Position numbers and translations under genes: made by a program. The notes under the pieces were generated by a model that was given only the letters and a program-made list of their open reading frames with translations, did not search any database and was not told where the DNA came from. From the NCBI GenBank assembly GCA_041674465.1, contig JBAYVV010000070.1:1-19523 (forward strand): a DNA stretch of 19,523 nt, written 5' to 3'. This DNA comes from JACRAR01 sp041674465. GTDB lineage: Bacteria; Pseudomonadota; Gammaproteobacteria; Burkholderiales; Rhodocyclaceae. This document shows positions 1 through 7,995 of this stretch, piece after piece; position 1 is the first letter of the stretch; every line of letters begins with the position of its first letter.

Positions 1-3000
1 ACAGGCTGCGGTGTTGACCACTGCCCAGGCTGCGGTGCTGAGCACGGCACAGATTGCTGCGCTGGAAAACGGCGATCTGGGCGTCATGAGAACAACGAGC
101 TTCGCTGCCTTGAGCACGGCGGCCATCGCGGTCCTGAGCACGGCCCAGATTTCAACTGGTCTGACCACAGTCCAGATCGTGGCCCTGACCACAACCCAAG
201 CGGCGGCGCTGACACCAACCCAGACTGCAGCGCTGAGCACAGCACAGGTTGCAGCACTGGAAAATACTGACCTGGGTGCGCTGAGCACAGCAAGCATAGA
301 GGCATTGAGCACATCGGCCATCGCGGTGCTAAGTACAGCCCAAGTTACAACAGGATTGACTACAGCCCAGATCGTGGCGCTGACAACGGCTCAAGCCGCG
401 GCATTGACTGAGGCACAAGTGCCGAGGCTGAGCACCGCACAGATCGCGGCGATGGAAACGAATGACTTTGCCATGCTGAGCACAGCGGCCATTGCCGTGC
501 TGACGACAACCCAGATATCAGCGGGGTTAACCACTGACCAGATCGTGGCACTGAGCACAGCACAAGCTGCGGTACTGACCACTGCCCAAGCCGCGGTACT
601 GAGCACGGCACAAGTCGCTGCGCTGGAAAACAGCGACCTGGACGTCCTCAGGACAACAAGCTTTGCTGCCTTGAGTACGGCAGCCATCGCGATACTGAGT
701 ACAGCCCAGATATCAGCGGGGCTAACCACCGCCCAGATCGTGGCACTGAGTACTGCACAGGCGGCGGCGCTGACGCCGATCCAGTCCGCAGTCCTGAGCA
801 CGGCGCAAGTTGCAGTGCTGGAAAACGGCGACCTGGGTGCCCTGAGTACGGCAAGCTTCGCTGCACTGAGCACAGCGGCCATCGCGATACTGAGCACAGG
901 CCAGGTCACAGCAGGCCTGACCACCGCCCAGATCGTTTCCCTGACCACAACCCAAGCGGCGGCGCTGACGCCAACCCAAAGTGCGGTGCTGAGCACATCA
1001 TTGGTTGCCGCGTTGGAGATCAGCGACCTAAGTGCCATGAGCACAGCAAGCTTTGCCTCACTGAGCACGGCGGCCATTGCCGTTCTGACAACAGCCCAGG
1101 TATCGGCGGGTCTCACCACGGATCAGATCGTGGCACTGACCACAGCGCAAGCGGCGGTACTGACCCCATCCCAGATACCGGTACTGAGTACATCACAACT
1201 CACGGTGATGGAAGTCGGTGACTTTGCCTCGTTGAGTACGGCGGTCATTGCGGTACTGACGACAGTCCAGGTATCGGCTGGGTTGACCACAGACCAGATC
1301 GTGGCGCTGACGACGGCGCAAGCCTCGGTACTGACCACTGCCCAAGCCGCGGTACTGAGTACGGCACAAGTGGCAGCGTTGGAAAACATCGATCTGGGAG
1401 TTCTAAGAACATCAAGCTTCGCTGCCTTGAGCACAGTGACTATTGCAATACTAAGCACCGCCCAGATTTCAGTGGGCCTGACCACAGCCCAGATCGTGGC
1501 ACTGACCACATCGCAAGCTGCGGCGCTGACGCCAACCCAGACTGCAGTGCTGAGCACGGCGCAGGTTGCAGTGCTGGAAAACGGCGACCTGGGTGCCCTG
1601 AGCACGGCAAGCTTTGCGGCACTAAGCACAGCAGCCATCGAAGTACTGAGCACAGCGCAGATCACAGCAGGTCTGACCACCGCCCAGGTCGTGGCGCTGA
1701 CCACGGTGCAAGCAGCACTGCTGACGCCAACCCAGACTGCGGTACTGAGCACGGCCCAGGTTGCAGCGCTGGAAAACGCCGACTTGGGTACCTTGAGTAC
1801 AGCAAGCATTGCGGCCCTGAGCACAGCGGCCATCGCGATACTGAGCACAGCCCAAGTGGCAGTGGGACTGACCACGAATCAGATTGTGGCTCTGAGCACA
1901 GCGCAAGCCGCGGTACTGACCACTGCCCAGGCTGCAGTGCTGAGCACGGTCCAGGTTGCAGCGTTGGAAAACAACGATCTTGGTGTCCTCAGAACAACCA
2001 GCTTCGCTGCCTTGAGTACGGCAGCCATCGCGATACTGAGTACAGCCCAGATTTCAGCGGGACTGACCACCGCCCAGATCGTAGCGCTGACGACGGCGCA
2101 AGCCACAGCGCTGACGCCAACCCAGACTGCAGTGCTGAGCACGGCGCAGGTTGCAGTGCTGGAAAACGGCGACCTGGGTGCCCTGAGCACGGCAAGTTTT
2201 GCGGCACTGGGCACGGCGGCGATCGCGATACTGAGCACCGCCCAAGTCACAGCGGGACTGACCACGGCTCAAATCGTAGCACTGACGACAGCGCAAGCGG
2301 CGACGCTGACCTCGACCCAGACTGCAGTGTTGAGTACTGCGCAGATTGTGGCACTTGAGAGCGACGACCTGGGCGCTTTGAGCACTGGAAGCCTTGCTTC
2401 CTTAAGTACCGCGGCCATTGCGACGCTGACCACAGCCCAAATTTCCACCGGATTGAGCACCCAACAAATCGTGGCGCTGACGACGGCGCAAGCGGCGGTA
2501 CTGACACCAATCCAGAGCGCGGTTCTGAGCACGGCGCAAATAGCAGTCCTGGAAAACGCCGACCTGGGCTTAATGACTACGGCAAGCTTTGCTGCACTGA
2601 GTACCGCAGCCATTGCAGTCCTCAGCACTGCCCAGATTGCATCGGGCCTCACAACAGCCCAGATCGTGGCATTAACCACAGCACAAGCAGCGGCACTGAC
2701 GCCAACGCAGGCTGAGATCCTGAGCACAGCGCAGCTTGCGGCGATGGAGGCGGGGGACTTTGCCTTCATGAGCACGGGAAGCATTGCAGCCATGACCACG
2801 GCTCAACTCCGGACGCTGACCACGGCGAATGCCGCGGCATTGACCACGGTCCAGGCGGCAGCATTGTCGACCGCGCAACTCATGGGATTCGGAACCTCAC
2901 AGATTCAGGCGTTGTCGACGGCGCAGCTGGTCAGCTTTGCGACGAATGCGACCTATTCCTGGTCGACCGCAATCGTAACGACTTTGAGCACGGCTCAATC

Positions 3001-3913
3001 CTCCGCAGTTCTGACGACCGCCCAACTGTCTGCTCTGGATGCTACGGACATTGCGGCGCTCACGCAGATCACGCCGATCGTCCTGGACCTGAATGGGGAC
3101 GGCGTGAGAACGCTTGGCCTGTCCTCATCCGCGGTCGAGTTCGACCTGGCGGCAACCGGGCAGAGGCTGCGAACAGGCTGGGTTGCCGGAGGCGATGGGC
3201 TGTTGGTTCTGGATCGCAATCACGATGGTGTCATCAACGATGGCACTGAGCTTTTCGGCAGTGCCACGCGGCTTTCCGGCGGAGCAACCGCTGCCGATGG
3301 CTTTGCTGCAATGAAAGCACTGGATACGAACGACGACCGGCTGTTGAGCGATATCGACAAGGATTTTGCGAACCTGGAAGTCTGGGTTGATGCCGACATG
3401 GATGGCATCAGCCAAGCCGGTGAGTTGAAAACGCTTGGCGCTCTGGGTATCGCTCAACTTGATCTGAATGCTTCAAGCAGTGCTGCAAGCGACAATGGAA
3501 ATCTGCTGGGTCTGGTGTCCAGTTACACGACCACCGATGGTGCGACCCATGACATGGCGGATGTCTGGTTTGCAGCGTTGAAACCGATTGAGACCGGATC
3601 AACGGCAGACCTGGGGCAAAAGGTGACTGATCTTGCCCAGGCGATTACCACCTTCAAGGAAGAATCGAAACCCGACGCAGTGACGACTGTTCTCAATTCG
3701 TTGAGAGGTTGCGAACCTACTGCCGGGAGTCTGGCTGTCTCTGCCAATGTGAGTGAAATGGTCAATGTGTTAAAGAAGATCGATTCGAGCGGAAACCTGC
3801 TCAGCAATCCGGTTGGGGCAACAGTGATTCCGCTCAGCATTTCGACAGAACCCTCCTCGCATGGCTTGAATGCCCTGGAATCGGTCAAGAACGGTCCACT
3901 GGCGGCAAGGTAA
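1..3913 (+). CDS. Giant octapeptide-repeat secreted protein with C-terminal EF-hand-like calcium-binding domain (5' end outside window)
   Basis: The frame is open from base 2, so the start lies upstream and at least 1303 residues are present. Roughly the first 1000 residues are octads of the form L-[ST]-T-A-Q-[IV]-x-[AV], arranged in 65-residue units. The last 300 residues form a non-repetitive domain starting near base 3060. It holds four acidic loops resembling EF-hand or dockerin calcium sites: DLNGDGVRTL (near 3086), DRNHDGVINDGTEL, DTNDDRLLSDID and DADMDGISQAGEL. This domain (VLDLNGDG..., DGLLVLDRN.DG.I..G.ELFG..., ADVWF) is familiar from the C-terminal parts of very large RTX-like, type I-secreted surface proteins of proteobacteria. 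No GGxGxDxxx nonapeptides are present. By inference it is an exported adhesin or matrix-type protein. No secretion genes lie in the window. A YqaA-type gene begins 9 bp after the stop. Confidence 0.85.
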   Translation, partial: QAAVLTTAQAAVLSTAQIAALENGDLGVMRTTSFAALSTAAIAVLSTAQISTGLTTVQIVALTTTQAAALTPTQTAALSTAQVAALENTDLGALSTASIEALSTSAIAVLSTAQVTTGLTTAQIVALTTAQAAALTEAQVPRLSTAQIAAMETNDFAMLSTAAIAVLTTTQISAGLTTDQIVALSTAQAAVLTTAQAAVLSTAQVAALENSDLDVLRTTSFAALSTAAIAILSTAQISAGLTTAQIVALSTAQAAALTPIQSAVLSTAQVAVLENGDLGALSTASFAALSTAAIAILSTGQVTAGLTTAQIVSLTTTQAAALTPTQSAVLSTSLVAALEISDLSAMSTASFASLSTAAIAVLTTAQVSAGLTTDQIVALTTAQAAVLTPSQIPVLSTSQLTVMEVGDFASLSTAVIAVLTTVQVSAGLTTDQIVALTTAQASVLTTAQAAVLSTAQVAALENIDLGVLRTSSFAALSTVTIAILSTAQISVGLTTAQIVALTTSQAAALTPTQTAVLSTAQVAVLENGDLGALSTASFAALSTAAIEVLSTAQITAGLTTAQVVALTTVQAALLTPTQTAVLSTAQVAALENADLGTLSTASIAALSTAAIAILSTAQVAVGLTTNQIVALSTAQAAVLTTAQAAVLSTVQVAALENNDLGVLRTTSFAALSTAAIAILSTAQISAGLTTAQIVALTTAQATALTPTQTAVLSTAQVAVLENGDLGALSTASFAALGTAAIAILSTAQVTAGLTTAQIVALTTAQAATLTSTQTAVLSTAQIVALESDDLGALSTGSLASLSTAAIATLTTAQISTGLSTQQIVALTTAQAAVLTPIQSAVLSTAQIAVLENADLGLMTTASFAALSTAAIAVLSTAQIASGLTTAQIVALTTAQAAALTPTQAEILSTAQLAAMEAGDFAFMSTGSIAAMTTAQLRTLTTANAAALTTVQAAALSTAQLMGFGTSQIQALSTAQLVSFATNATYSWSTAIVTTLSTAQSSAVLTTAQLSALDATDIAALTQITPIVLDLNGDGVRTLGLSSSAVEFDLAATGQRLRTGWVAGGDGLLVLDRNHDGVINDGTELFGSATRLSGGATAADGFAAMKALDTNDDRLLSDIDKDFANLEVWVDADMDGISQAGELKTLGALGIAQLDLNASSSAASDNGNLLGLVSSYTTTDGATHDMADVWFAALKPIETGSTADLGQKVTDLAQAITTFKEESKPDAVTTVLNSLRGCEPTAGSLAVSANVSEMVNVLKKIDSSGNLLSNPVGATVIPLSISTEPSSHGLNALESVKNGPLAAR
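2..3058 (+). repeat. Coding tandem-repeat array: 195-bp units of eight octads, with two 171-bp units
   Basis: The acidic octad (LENGDLGA or variants) recurs with its first codon at 62, 257, 452, 623, 818, 1013, 1208, 1379, 1574, 1769, 1964, 2159, 2354, 2549 and 2744. Twelve of the 14 intervals are 195 bp and two are 171 bp (452 to 623 and 1208 to 1379). A unit reads as octads LTTAQIVA, LTTAQAAA, LTPTQTAV, LSTAQVAA, LENGDLGA, LSTASFAA, LSTAAIAV and a 9-residue LSTAQISAG. The 171-bp units lack exactly the LSTASFAA octad. After about 2770 the octads degenerate (FGTSQIQA, FATNATYS) before the calcium-binding domain. Several units are nearly identical in DNA, for example around 818, 1574 and 2159, indicating recent duplication or conversion. 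Confidence 0.95.
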
Positions 3914-3922
3914 CCTGACCGG

Positions 3923-4336
3923 ATGGATTATCTGTTTACCGCAGACGGCAGTCTCTTCGCGTTGTTCCTTGCCAGCTTTCTCTCCGCCACTCTGCTGCCG
4001 GGTGGATCGGAGGTCGTGTTGTTTGCCGTGGTCAAGCTGCATCCTGACCAGACCGTTGCTGCATTGAGCCTGGCGACCATCGGCAATACCCTGGGCGGCA
4101 TGAGCACTTATCTGCTTGCCCGTTTGCTGCCGCAGCGAGAACTGCCGGCGCGTCTGTCGGCATTGAAACGCTACGGCACTGCTGCACTTTTCTTTTCCTG
4201 GACGCCGGTCATCGGCGATGCACTCTGCGCGGCCGCAGGCTGGCTGCGGCTCAACTGGGTGGCCAGCATGGCGTGGATGGCGCTCGGCAAATTCGGTCGC
4301 TATGTGGTTGTTGTAGCTGGGGCCGGTTTGTCGTGA
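3923..4336 (+). CDS. yqaA: YqaA family (DedA-like) inner membrane protein
   Basis: A 137-residue hydrophobic protein, close to the usual YqaA length. Four hydrophobic stretches are visible: about residues 9-25 (ending in the characteristic ATLLPGGSE), 45-67, 84-105 and 112-135. The family belongs to the VTT/SNARE-associated group that includes DedA. These inner-membrane proteins have been tied to membrane homeostasis and lipid flipping in DedA relatives, but YqaA itself has no established reaction. ATG 3923 is the first start after the upstream stop; the ribosome site is weak. It lies 9 bp after the giant repeat gene and may be read from the same transcript. It converges on the cysteine hydrolase gene across a 111-bp gap. 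Confidence 0.8.
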   Translation: MDYLFTADGSLFALFLASFLSATLLPGGSEVVLFAVVKLHPDQTVAALSLATIGNTLGGMSTYLLARLLPQRELPARLSALKRYGTAALFFSWTPVIGDALCAAAGWLRLNWVASMAWMALGKFGRYVVVVAGAGLS

Positions 4337-4447
4337 ATATGCATGGTCAGGGGTGCTTGGTTGCTTCCCTGGCAATGCGGGCCAGGAAATCAGGCACCTG
4401 GGCTGAGGGCTTTGCCTTTCAGCGAAGACATCATCAGATCAATTCGG

Positions 4448-4975
4448 CTAAAGAACTGCGTCCGCTGTGACCAGTGCGACCCGGGTCGAGACCCCGTTCA
4501 GTGCGATCAGGTGGATCATCTGGTCAACCGTGGTGCAGCAATCGCTCAGGATCGAGACCTTGTACTTCTCCGCTGCCTTGGAGATGGCCGTATGCGTGAC
4601 GCAGTTCTGGGTCATCATGCCGCAGATGATCAACTCGCCAACGCCCATCTTGGCAAGAGTCTCTTCCAGCCGGGTTTTCTCGAAACTGTCGGCAAACGAC
4701 TTGTTGACGATGGTGGCATCGGGCGCTGCGGCCCGGATGTCCGGATGAATCTCGACCCCTGCCGTCCCTTCATTGAAGAAGGGCGCTATGCCCTTCTTGC
4801 TGTCGGCAACATGCTGGATCAGGATCACCGGAATTTTGCGGGCACTGGCCTTGGCGATCGCGGCCAGAATGTTGGCCAGAACCGCATCGGTGTTCCAGAG
4901 CGGGAACTTGCCGCCCGGAAAGTAATCTTTCTGGATGTCGATCACGATCAGGGCTTGCTTGGCGGATTGGCTCAT
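4448..4975 (-). CDS. Cysteine hydrolase, isochorismatase/nicotinamidase fold
   Basis: A 175-residue protein with the complete catalytic triad of the isochorismatase-like hydrolases: Asp13 in VIDIQKDYF, Lys92 in VNKSFADSF and Cys125 in GMMTQNCVTH. The cis-peptide region GMMTQNC is intact. Members hydrolyse amide or vinyl-ether bonds (nicotinamide, ureidoacrylate, carbamoylsarcosine), and the substrate cannot be told from sequence. The length and the MMTQNCV segment are closer to general cysteine hydrolases than to PncA. The frame stays open far upstream, but the start at 4975 is supported by AGGAG six bases before the ATG, and by conserved sequence beginning there. It is transcribed away from the DUF885 gene. 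The protein has no signal peptide and is presumably cytosolic. Confidence 0.88.
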   Translation of the reverse strand: MSQSAKQALIVIDIQKDYFPGGKFPLWNTDAVLANILAAIAKASARKIPVILIQHVADSKKGIAPFFNEGTAGVEIHPDIRAAAPDATIVNKSFADSFEKTRLEETLAKMGVGELIICGMMTQNCVTHTAISKAAEKYKVSILSDCCTTVDQMIHLIALNGVSTRVALVTADAVL

Positions 4976-5108
4976 GGTGCGCTCCTCGATGAGTGAAATG
5001 GGGACATTCTTTGAACCGACGGCTATTGGATGGGTGACAATTGACGATAATATCAGGTCATTCCGCCAACTCTCACCACCGATCCCAATACTACGAAGGG
5101 AATTGCTT

Positions 5109-6878
5109 ATGAAGCGGCTTCTCGTTGTGCTGGCCATGGCCGCACTTTTTATCTTCGGAATATTTCCGGCCGGCGCGGTCGAACAAGCCTGGGTGATCAA
5201 GAGCAACGAAAACGCCAAGGTCTTGCTCCAGGTGCTTGCCCGGTATTCGCCTGAAAACGCGAGCCAATTGGGCGTCGAAGGCTTCGACGAAATGATCACG
5301 GATCTGTCGCGCGACCAGTATGAACCCACTTCAAGGGATGTGCGCACGGCCATCGCCGAGTTGCGCCGTCGCCTGAAGTCCGAGAGCCACCCGAAGGTCC
5401 GGCAGGATCTCGAGATCCTGATCGGCTCGGCCCAGGACAATCTGAGCAGCAGCGCACTCAATCGCAAGTACTTCTTTCCCTTCGTGGATGCGACCCAGCT
5501 GATTTTCGGCGTGGTGCAGCAAACGATCGATCCGCGCATTCCGAAGGAGCGCCAGAAAACCCTGCTGATCCGGCTGAAAAAGTACGCCGGGCTGCAAGCG
5601 GGTTATCGACCGTTTGCCGAACTGGCGAAGGAAAGAACCCTGCAGCGCATCAGGGCCAAACCCGGGCTGCTGGGACCTTTCAAGGGCGAGGTCGAACAGG
5701 CGCTCAAGGACGGCCCGACCCTGCTGGCAGGCATCAAGAAACTTCTTGCCGGCAGCGAGTTGCAGGGCTGGGAGGATACCTATGCCGCCATGGAAAAGCA
5801 GCTCACGGATTACAACACCTGGGTGAAAGACCAGATCCTGCCCCGGGCGCGCAACGACCACCGCTTGCCGGCCGAGGTCTATGCCGACAACCTGCACCAG
5901 TTCGGCGTGGACATCCCTCCTCAGGAACTCATGTCCAAGGCGCTGACCGCGTTCGCCGAGATCCGCAACCAGATGAACATCACGGCCGGTCTGCTTGCCA
6001 GGGAGCGCGGTTACACCGATCCCGACTACCGGGCGGTGATCAAACGTCTCAAGGAGCAGCAGACGCCCCGCGCTGAAGTGATGCCGATGTATGCCAAGCG
6101 GCTCGGCGCGATCGAGGATGCCATTCGCAGCGGGCGCATCGTCTCGCTGCCTGAGCGCAAGGCAGTGATTCGGCTCGCCAGCGATGCCGAAAATGCGCAG
6201 CAGCCGGCGCCGCACATGAATCCGCCGCGCCTCATCGGCAACACCGGCGAGTATGGCGAGTTTGTGCTGACCACCGGGATGCCGGCCGACCCGGGCGGCA
6301 AGAGCCTGACTTTTGACGACTTTACTCACCAGGCTGCCGCATGGACACTGACCGCCCACGAAGCTCGCCCCGGCCACGAGTTGCAGTTTGCAAAAATGAT
6401 CGAAGCCGGTGTATCCACGGCACGCGCAGTATTCGCATTCAACAGTGTCAATGTCGAGGGTTGGGCGCTCTACGCGGAAGCCGAGTTGCAGCCATACGAG
6501 CCGCTGGACGGACAACTGATCGCCTTGCAGCATCGAATGATGCGCGCGGCGCGGGCGTTTCTCGATCCGATGGTGAACCTGGGCCAGATCAGCGCCGAAG
6601 AGACAAAAACCTTTCTGATGGATGAAGTCGTTTTGTCGGAAGGCATGGCGACCCAGGAGATGCAGCGCTATACCTTCCGCGCCCCCGGCCAGGCCACCTC
6701 ATATTTCCATGGCTACCAGCGTTTGATGGAGATACGCCAGACAGCGGAAGTCGCGCTTCGCGGGAAGTTCGACCGCCAGGCTTTCAACGATTTCGTGCTG
6801 AGTCAAGGCCTGGTACCGCCACGCCTGCTGCGTCAGGCGGTCATGGAGGAGTTCGTGCCCGGACGCCTGCGACAGTGA
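5109..6878 (+). CDS. Exported DUF885 family protein (HExxPGH, putative metallopeptidase)
   Basis: A 589-residue protein, the usual DUF885 size. It begins with a signal peptide (MKRLLVV... to about Ala23, cleavage near AGA-VEQ). The family's zinc-site-like motif HEARPGH lies at residues 417-423, and the second conserved element VEGWALYAE at about 449-457; Glu450 or Glu457 could complete a metal site. DUF885 proteins are thought to be gluzincin-like peptidases, but substrates are mostly unknown. The start at 5109 is chosen because it gives a clean signal peptide and follows GAAGGGA about eight bases upstream; an in-frame extension to 4935 overlaps the divergent hydrolase gene and is rejected. 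It likely acts in the periplasm or, if the signal is a lipid or uncleaved anchor, at the membrane. Confidence 0.88.
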   Translation: MKRLLVVLAMAALFIFGIFPAGAVEQAWVIKSNENAKVLLQVLARYSPENASQLGVEGFDEMITDLSRDQYEPTSRDVRTAIAELRRRLKSESHPKVRQDLEILIGSAQDNLSSSALNRKYFFPFVDATQLIFGVVQQTIDPRIPKERQKTLLIRLKKYAGLQAGYRPFAELAKERTLQRIRAKPGLLGPFKGEVEQALKDGPTLLAGIKKLLAGSELQGWEDTYAAMEKQLTDYNTWVKDQILPRARNDHRLPAEVYADNLHQFGVDIPPQELMSKALTAFAEIRNQMNITAGLLARERGYTDPDYRAVIKRLKEQQTPRAEVMPMYAKRLGAIEDAIRSGRIVSLPERKAVIRLASDAENAQQPAPHMNPPRLIGNTGEYGEFVLTTGMPADPGGKSLTFDDFTHQAAAWTLTAHEARPGHELQFAKMIEAGVSTARAVFAFNSVNVEGWALYAEAELQPYEPLDGQLIALQHRMMRAARAFLDPMVNLGQISAEETKTFLMDEVVLSEGMATQEMQRYTFRAPGQATSYFHGYQRLMEIRQTAEVALRGKFDRQAFNDFVLSQGLVPPRLLRQAVMEEFVPGRLRQ

Positions 6879-6888
6879 ATAAAACTTT

Positions 6889-6908
6889 AATGCGGGATTA
6901 TCCGCATT
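6889..6908 (+). terminator. Hairpin after the DUF885 gene (possible terminator)
   Basis: AATGCGG and CCGCATT form a perfect 7-bp stem around a 6-base loop, starting 11 bases after the stop codon. Only short T runs follow, broken by a C tract, so termination efficiency is uncertain. Confidence 0.45.
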
Positions 6909-6953
6909 GTTCCCCCGCTTTTCCGGCTTTCTCGGTCCTCTTGCTCAGGCAAG

Positions 6954-7304
6954 ATGACGCCCATGTCGCAGATGAAAAAACTTGGAAGCCAGCTACAGAT
7001 TGCACTGACTCTGGAGTTGCCCGCGGAGTTGGTTGCGCTCATCGTGACGACCACCCATCCCAAGCGTCTGCAGGAGTTGTTTCGGCAGGCTTCGCAGCGC
7101 CTGCTGAAGGCGCATCAGGATGTCATGCAACGACCATCGTCGTCCATGGCCAGAAAGGAACGGCTGCGCTGCAAGGCCCTGCTTGATCTGGTGCGGGCGC
7201 GCCATGCGGCGATCGGCAGCAAGAAGCCTGCCGTGGTGAGGATGCTGACACTGATGGATGCCAGGCCGCCGAAGAATGTGGTTGATATCCGCAAGGCAGC
7301 GTAA
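6954..7304 (+). CDS. Small basic protein of unknown function
   Basis: A 116-residue reading frame with no recognised family. It is rich in Leu, Ala, Lys and Arg and appears mostly helical, with a Lys/Arg-rich middle (about residues 55-85) and a basic C-terminus ending in VVDIRKAA. No signal peptide or membrane segment is visible. Three in-frame ATGs (6954, 6963, 6972) are possible starts; an AGG four bases before 6954 is weak support for the first. Codon use resembles its neighbours, and the reverse strand and other frames offer nothing better, so I consider it a real gene. It follows the DUF885 gene after a hairpin, and converges on the PilZ gene with only 26 bp between the stops. Confidence 0.6.
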   Translation: MTPMSQMKKLGSQLQIALTLELPAELVALIVTTTHPKRLQELFRQASQRLLKAHQDVMQRPSSSMARKERLRCKALLDLVRARHAAIGSKKPAVVRMLTLMDARPPKNVVDIRKAA

Positions 7305-7330
7305 GCCTGCGTGAATGTCGATGGGAACAA

Positions 7331-7819
7331 TCAGAGAACAGGTTTCGTCATGGACAGCTTGGCCACTGACTTGTGATGCTTGAGTCTTTCGGTCAGCACA
7401 TCCAGACCATCGTTCTTGAATTCCATGAAAGCGAATCCAAGCCGGAAGCAGCGGGTCTCGCCCGAATACACGGCATCGAGCTGGCGGGATTTGATTTCGA
7501 TGATCTTCGGGCGATCTTTGAGGTTTAGCGGCGGGGGAGCCAGCAGAATGATGACCGGCAAGGCAGGCTTCAGCAAATTGACATTCGTCAGCATCCCCGT
7601 GCCGACCAGCGACAGGTCATGGGTGCGTCCATGGTAAGTTGGCTTTTGTTCCTGGCCCTCGAACACCAGCGCCATTTTCCAGTGAACGTTGTAGCGCTCG
7701 GCATTGCGGCTGTCCGCCAGTGCCCGCAGGGATAAGGTCGCAGGGCTTGCATTGCTATCCCCGCTCGAAAACTGCGAGACATCCGATGTTCCAGGCTCGT
7801 CTAGAAACCAATCCGACAT
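7331..7819 (-). CDS. PilZ domain protein, probable cyclic-di-GMP receptor
   Basis: A 162-residue protein. The PilZ signature is present: R38-N-A-E-R42 (RxxxR) followed by D68-L-S70-L-V-G73 ([DN]xSxxG), the residues that wrap around cyclic-di-GMP in the family. The first 35 residues look disordered and Ser-rich; the rest is the PilZ beta barrel plus a C-terminal helix (LTERLKHHK). It is a stand-alone cytosolic adaptor with no enzymatic domain, so its output is unknown; motility, exopolysaccharide or surface proteins are typical. The start at 7819 is well supported by GGAGG six bases upstream. It is transcribed divergently from the eroded-FHA membrane protein gene. No diguanylate cyclase lies in the window. 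Confidence 0.87.
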   Translation of the reverse strand: MSDWFLDEPGTSDVSQFSSGDSNASPATLSLRALADSRNAERYNVHWKMALVFEGQEQKPTYHGRTHDLSLVGTGMLTNVNLLKPALPVIILLAPPPLNLKDRPKIIEIKSRQLDAVYSGETRCFRLGFAFMEFKNDGLDVLTERLKHHKSVAKLSMTKPVL

Positions 7820-7888
7820 GTGTATCCTCCGGCAAGTTGAAAACTTTGCCTTCCGGCTCTTGCTTGGCCGGTGATATGCTTTATGGAT

Positions 7889-7916
7889 TTTATAGCATTT
7901 TCTATTTGACTGGAAA
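7889..7916 (-). promoter_or_regulatory. Candidate extended -10 promoter for the PilZ gene
   Basis: Reading on the minus strand, TATAAA (7894-7889) is preceded by TGC, an extended -10, and by TTTCCA (7916-7911), a 4/6 match to the -35 box at 16-bp spacing. It sits about 70 bases upstream of the PilZ start codon in an AT-rich stretch. On the opposite strand TTGACT (7906-7911) could serve the divergent FHA-like gene, but its -10 (GATGAT) is poor. Confidence 0.45.
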
Positions 7917-7995
7917 TTATCCAGGCGGATGATGCAGAATTGCGGTCACAGCGCAGTACGATTTTACCCATAGCTATTTTTCGAGGACACAGACC

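Noticed and set aside
391..1875. Long minus-strand open frames across the repeat array (242 and 250 residues)
   Set aside because: They mirror the 24-bp periodicity of the plus-strand octads; the translated Val/Ala/Ser/Trp-rich repeats are a by-product of codon choice in the real frame.
2..3058. CRISPR or non-coding satellite array
   Set aside because: The period is a multiple of three with one unbroken frame, substitutions keep the octad pattern, and there are no constant repeats with unique spacers.
5000..5108. Promoter in the spacer between the cysteine hydrolase and DUF885 genes (TTGACG, GATAAT)
   Set aside because: The boxes overlap and no pair has 16-18 bp spacing, so I could not support a specific promoter on either strand.
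4976..5539. N-terminal extension of the cysteine hydrolase
   Set aside because: The extra 188 residues overlap the divergent DUF885 gene, are not hydrolase-like, and a good AGGAG site sits before the internal ATG at 4975.
5331..6533. 400-residue minus-strand open frame
   Set aside because: It lies wholly opposite the DUF885 gene, which has a signal peptide, ribosome site and HExxPGH motif; the antisense product has no recognisable features.
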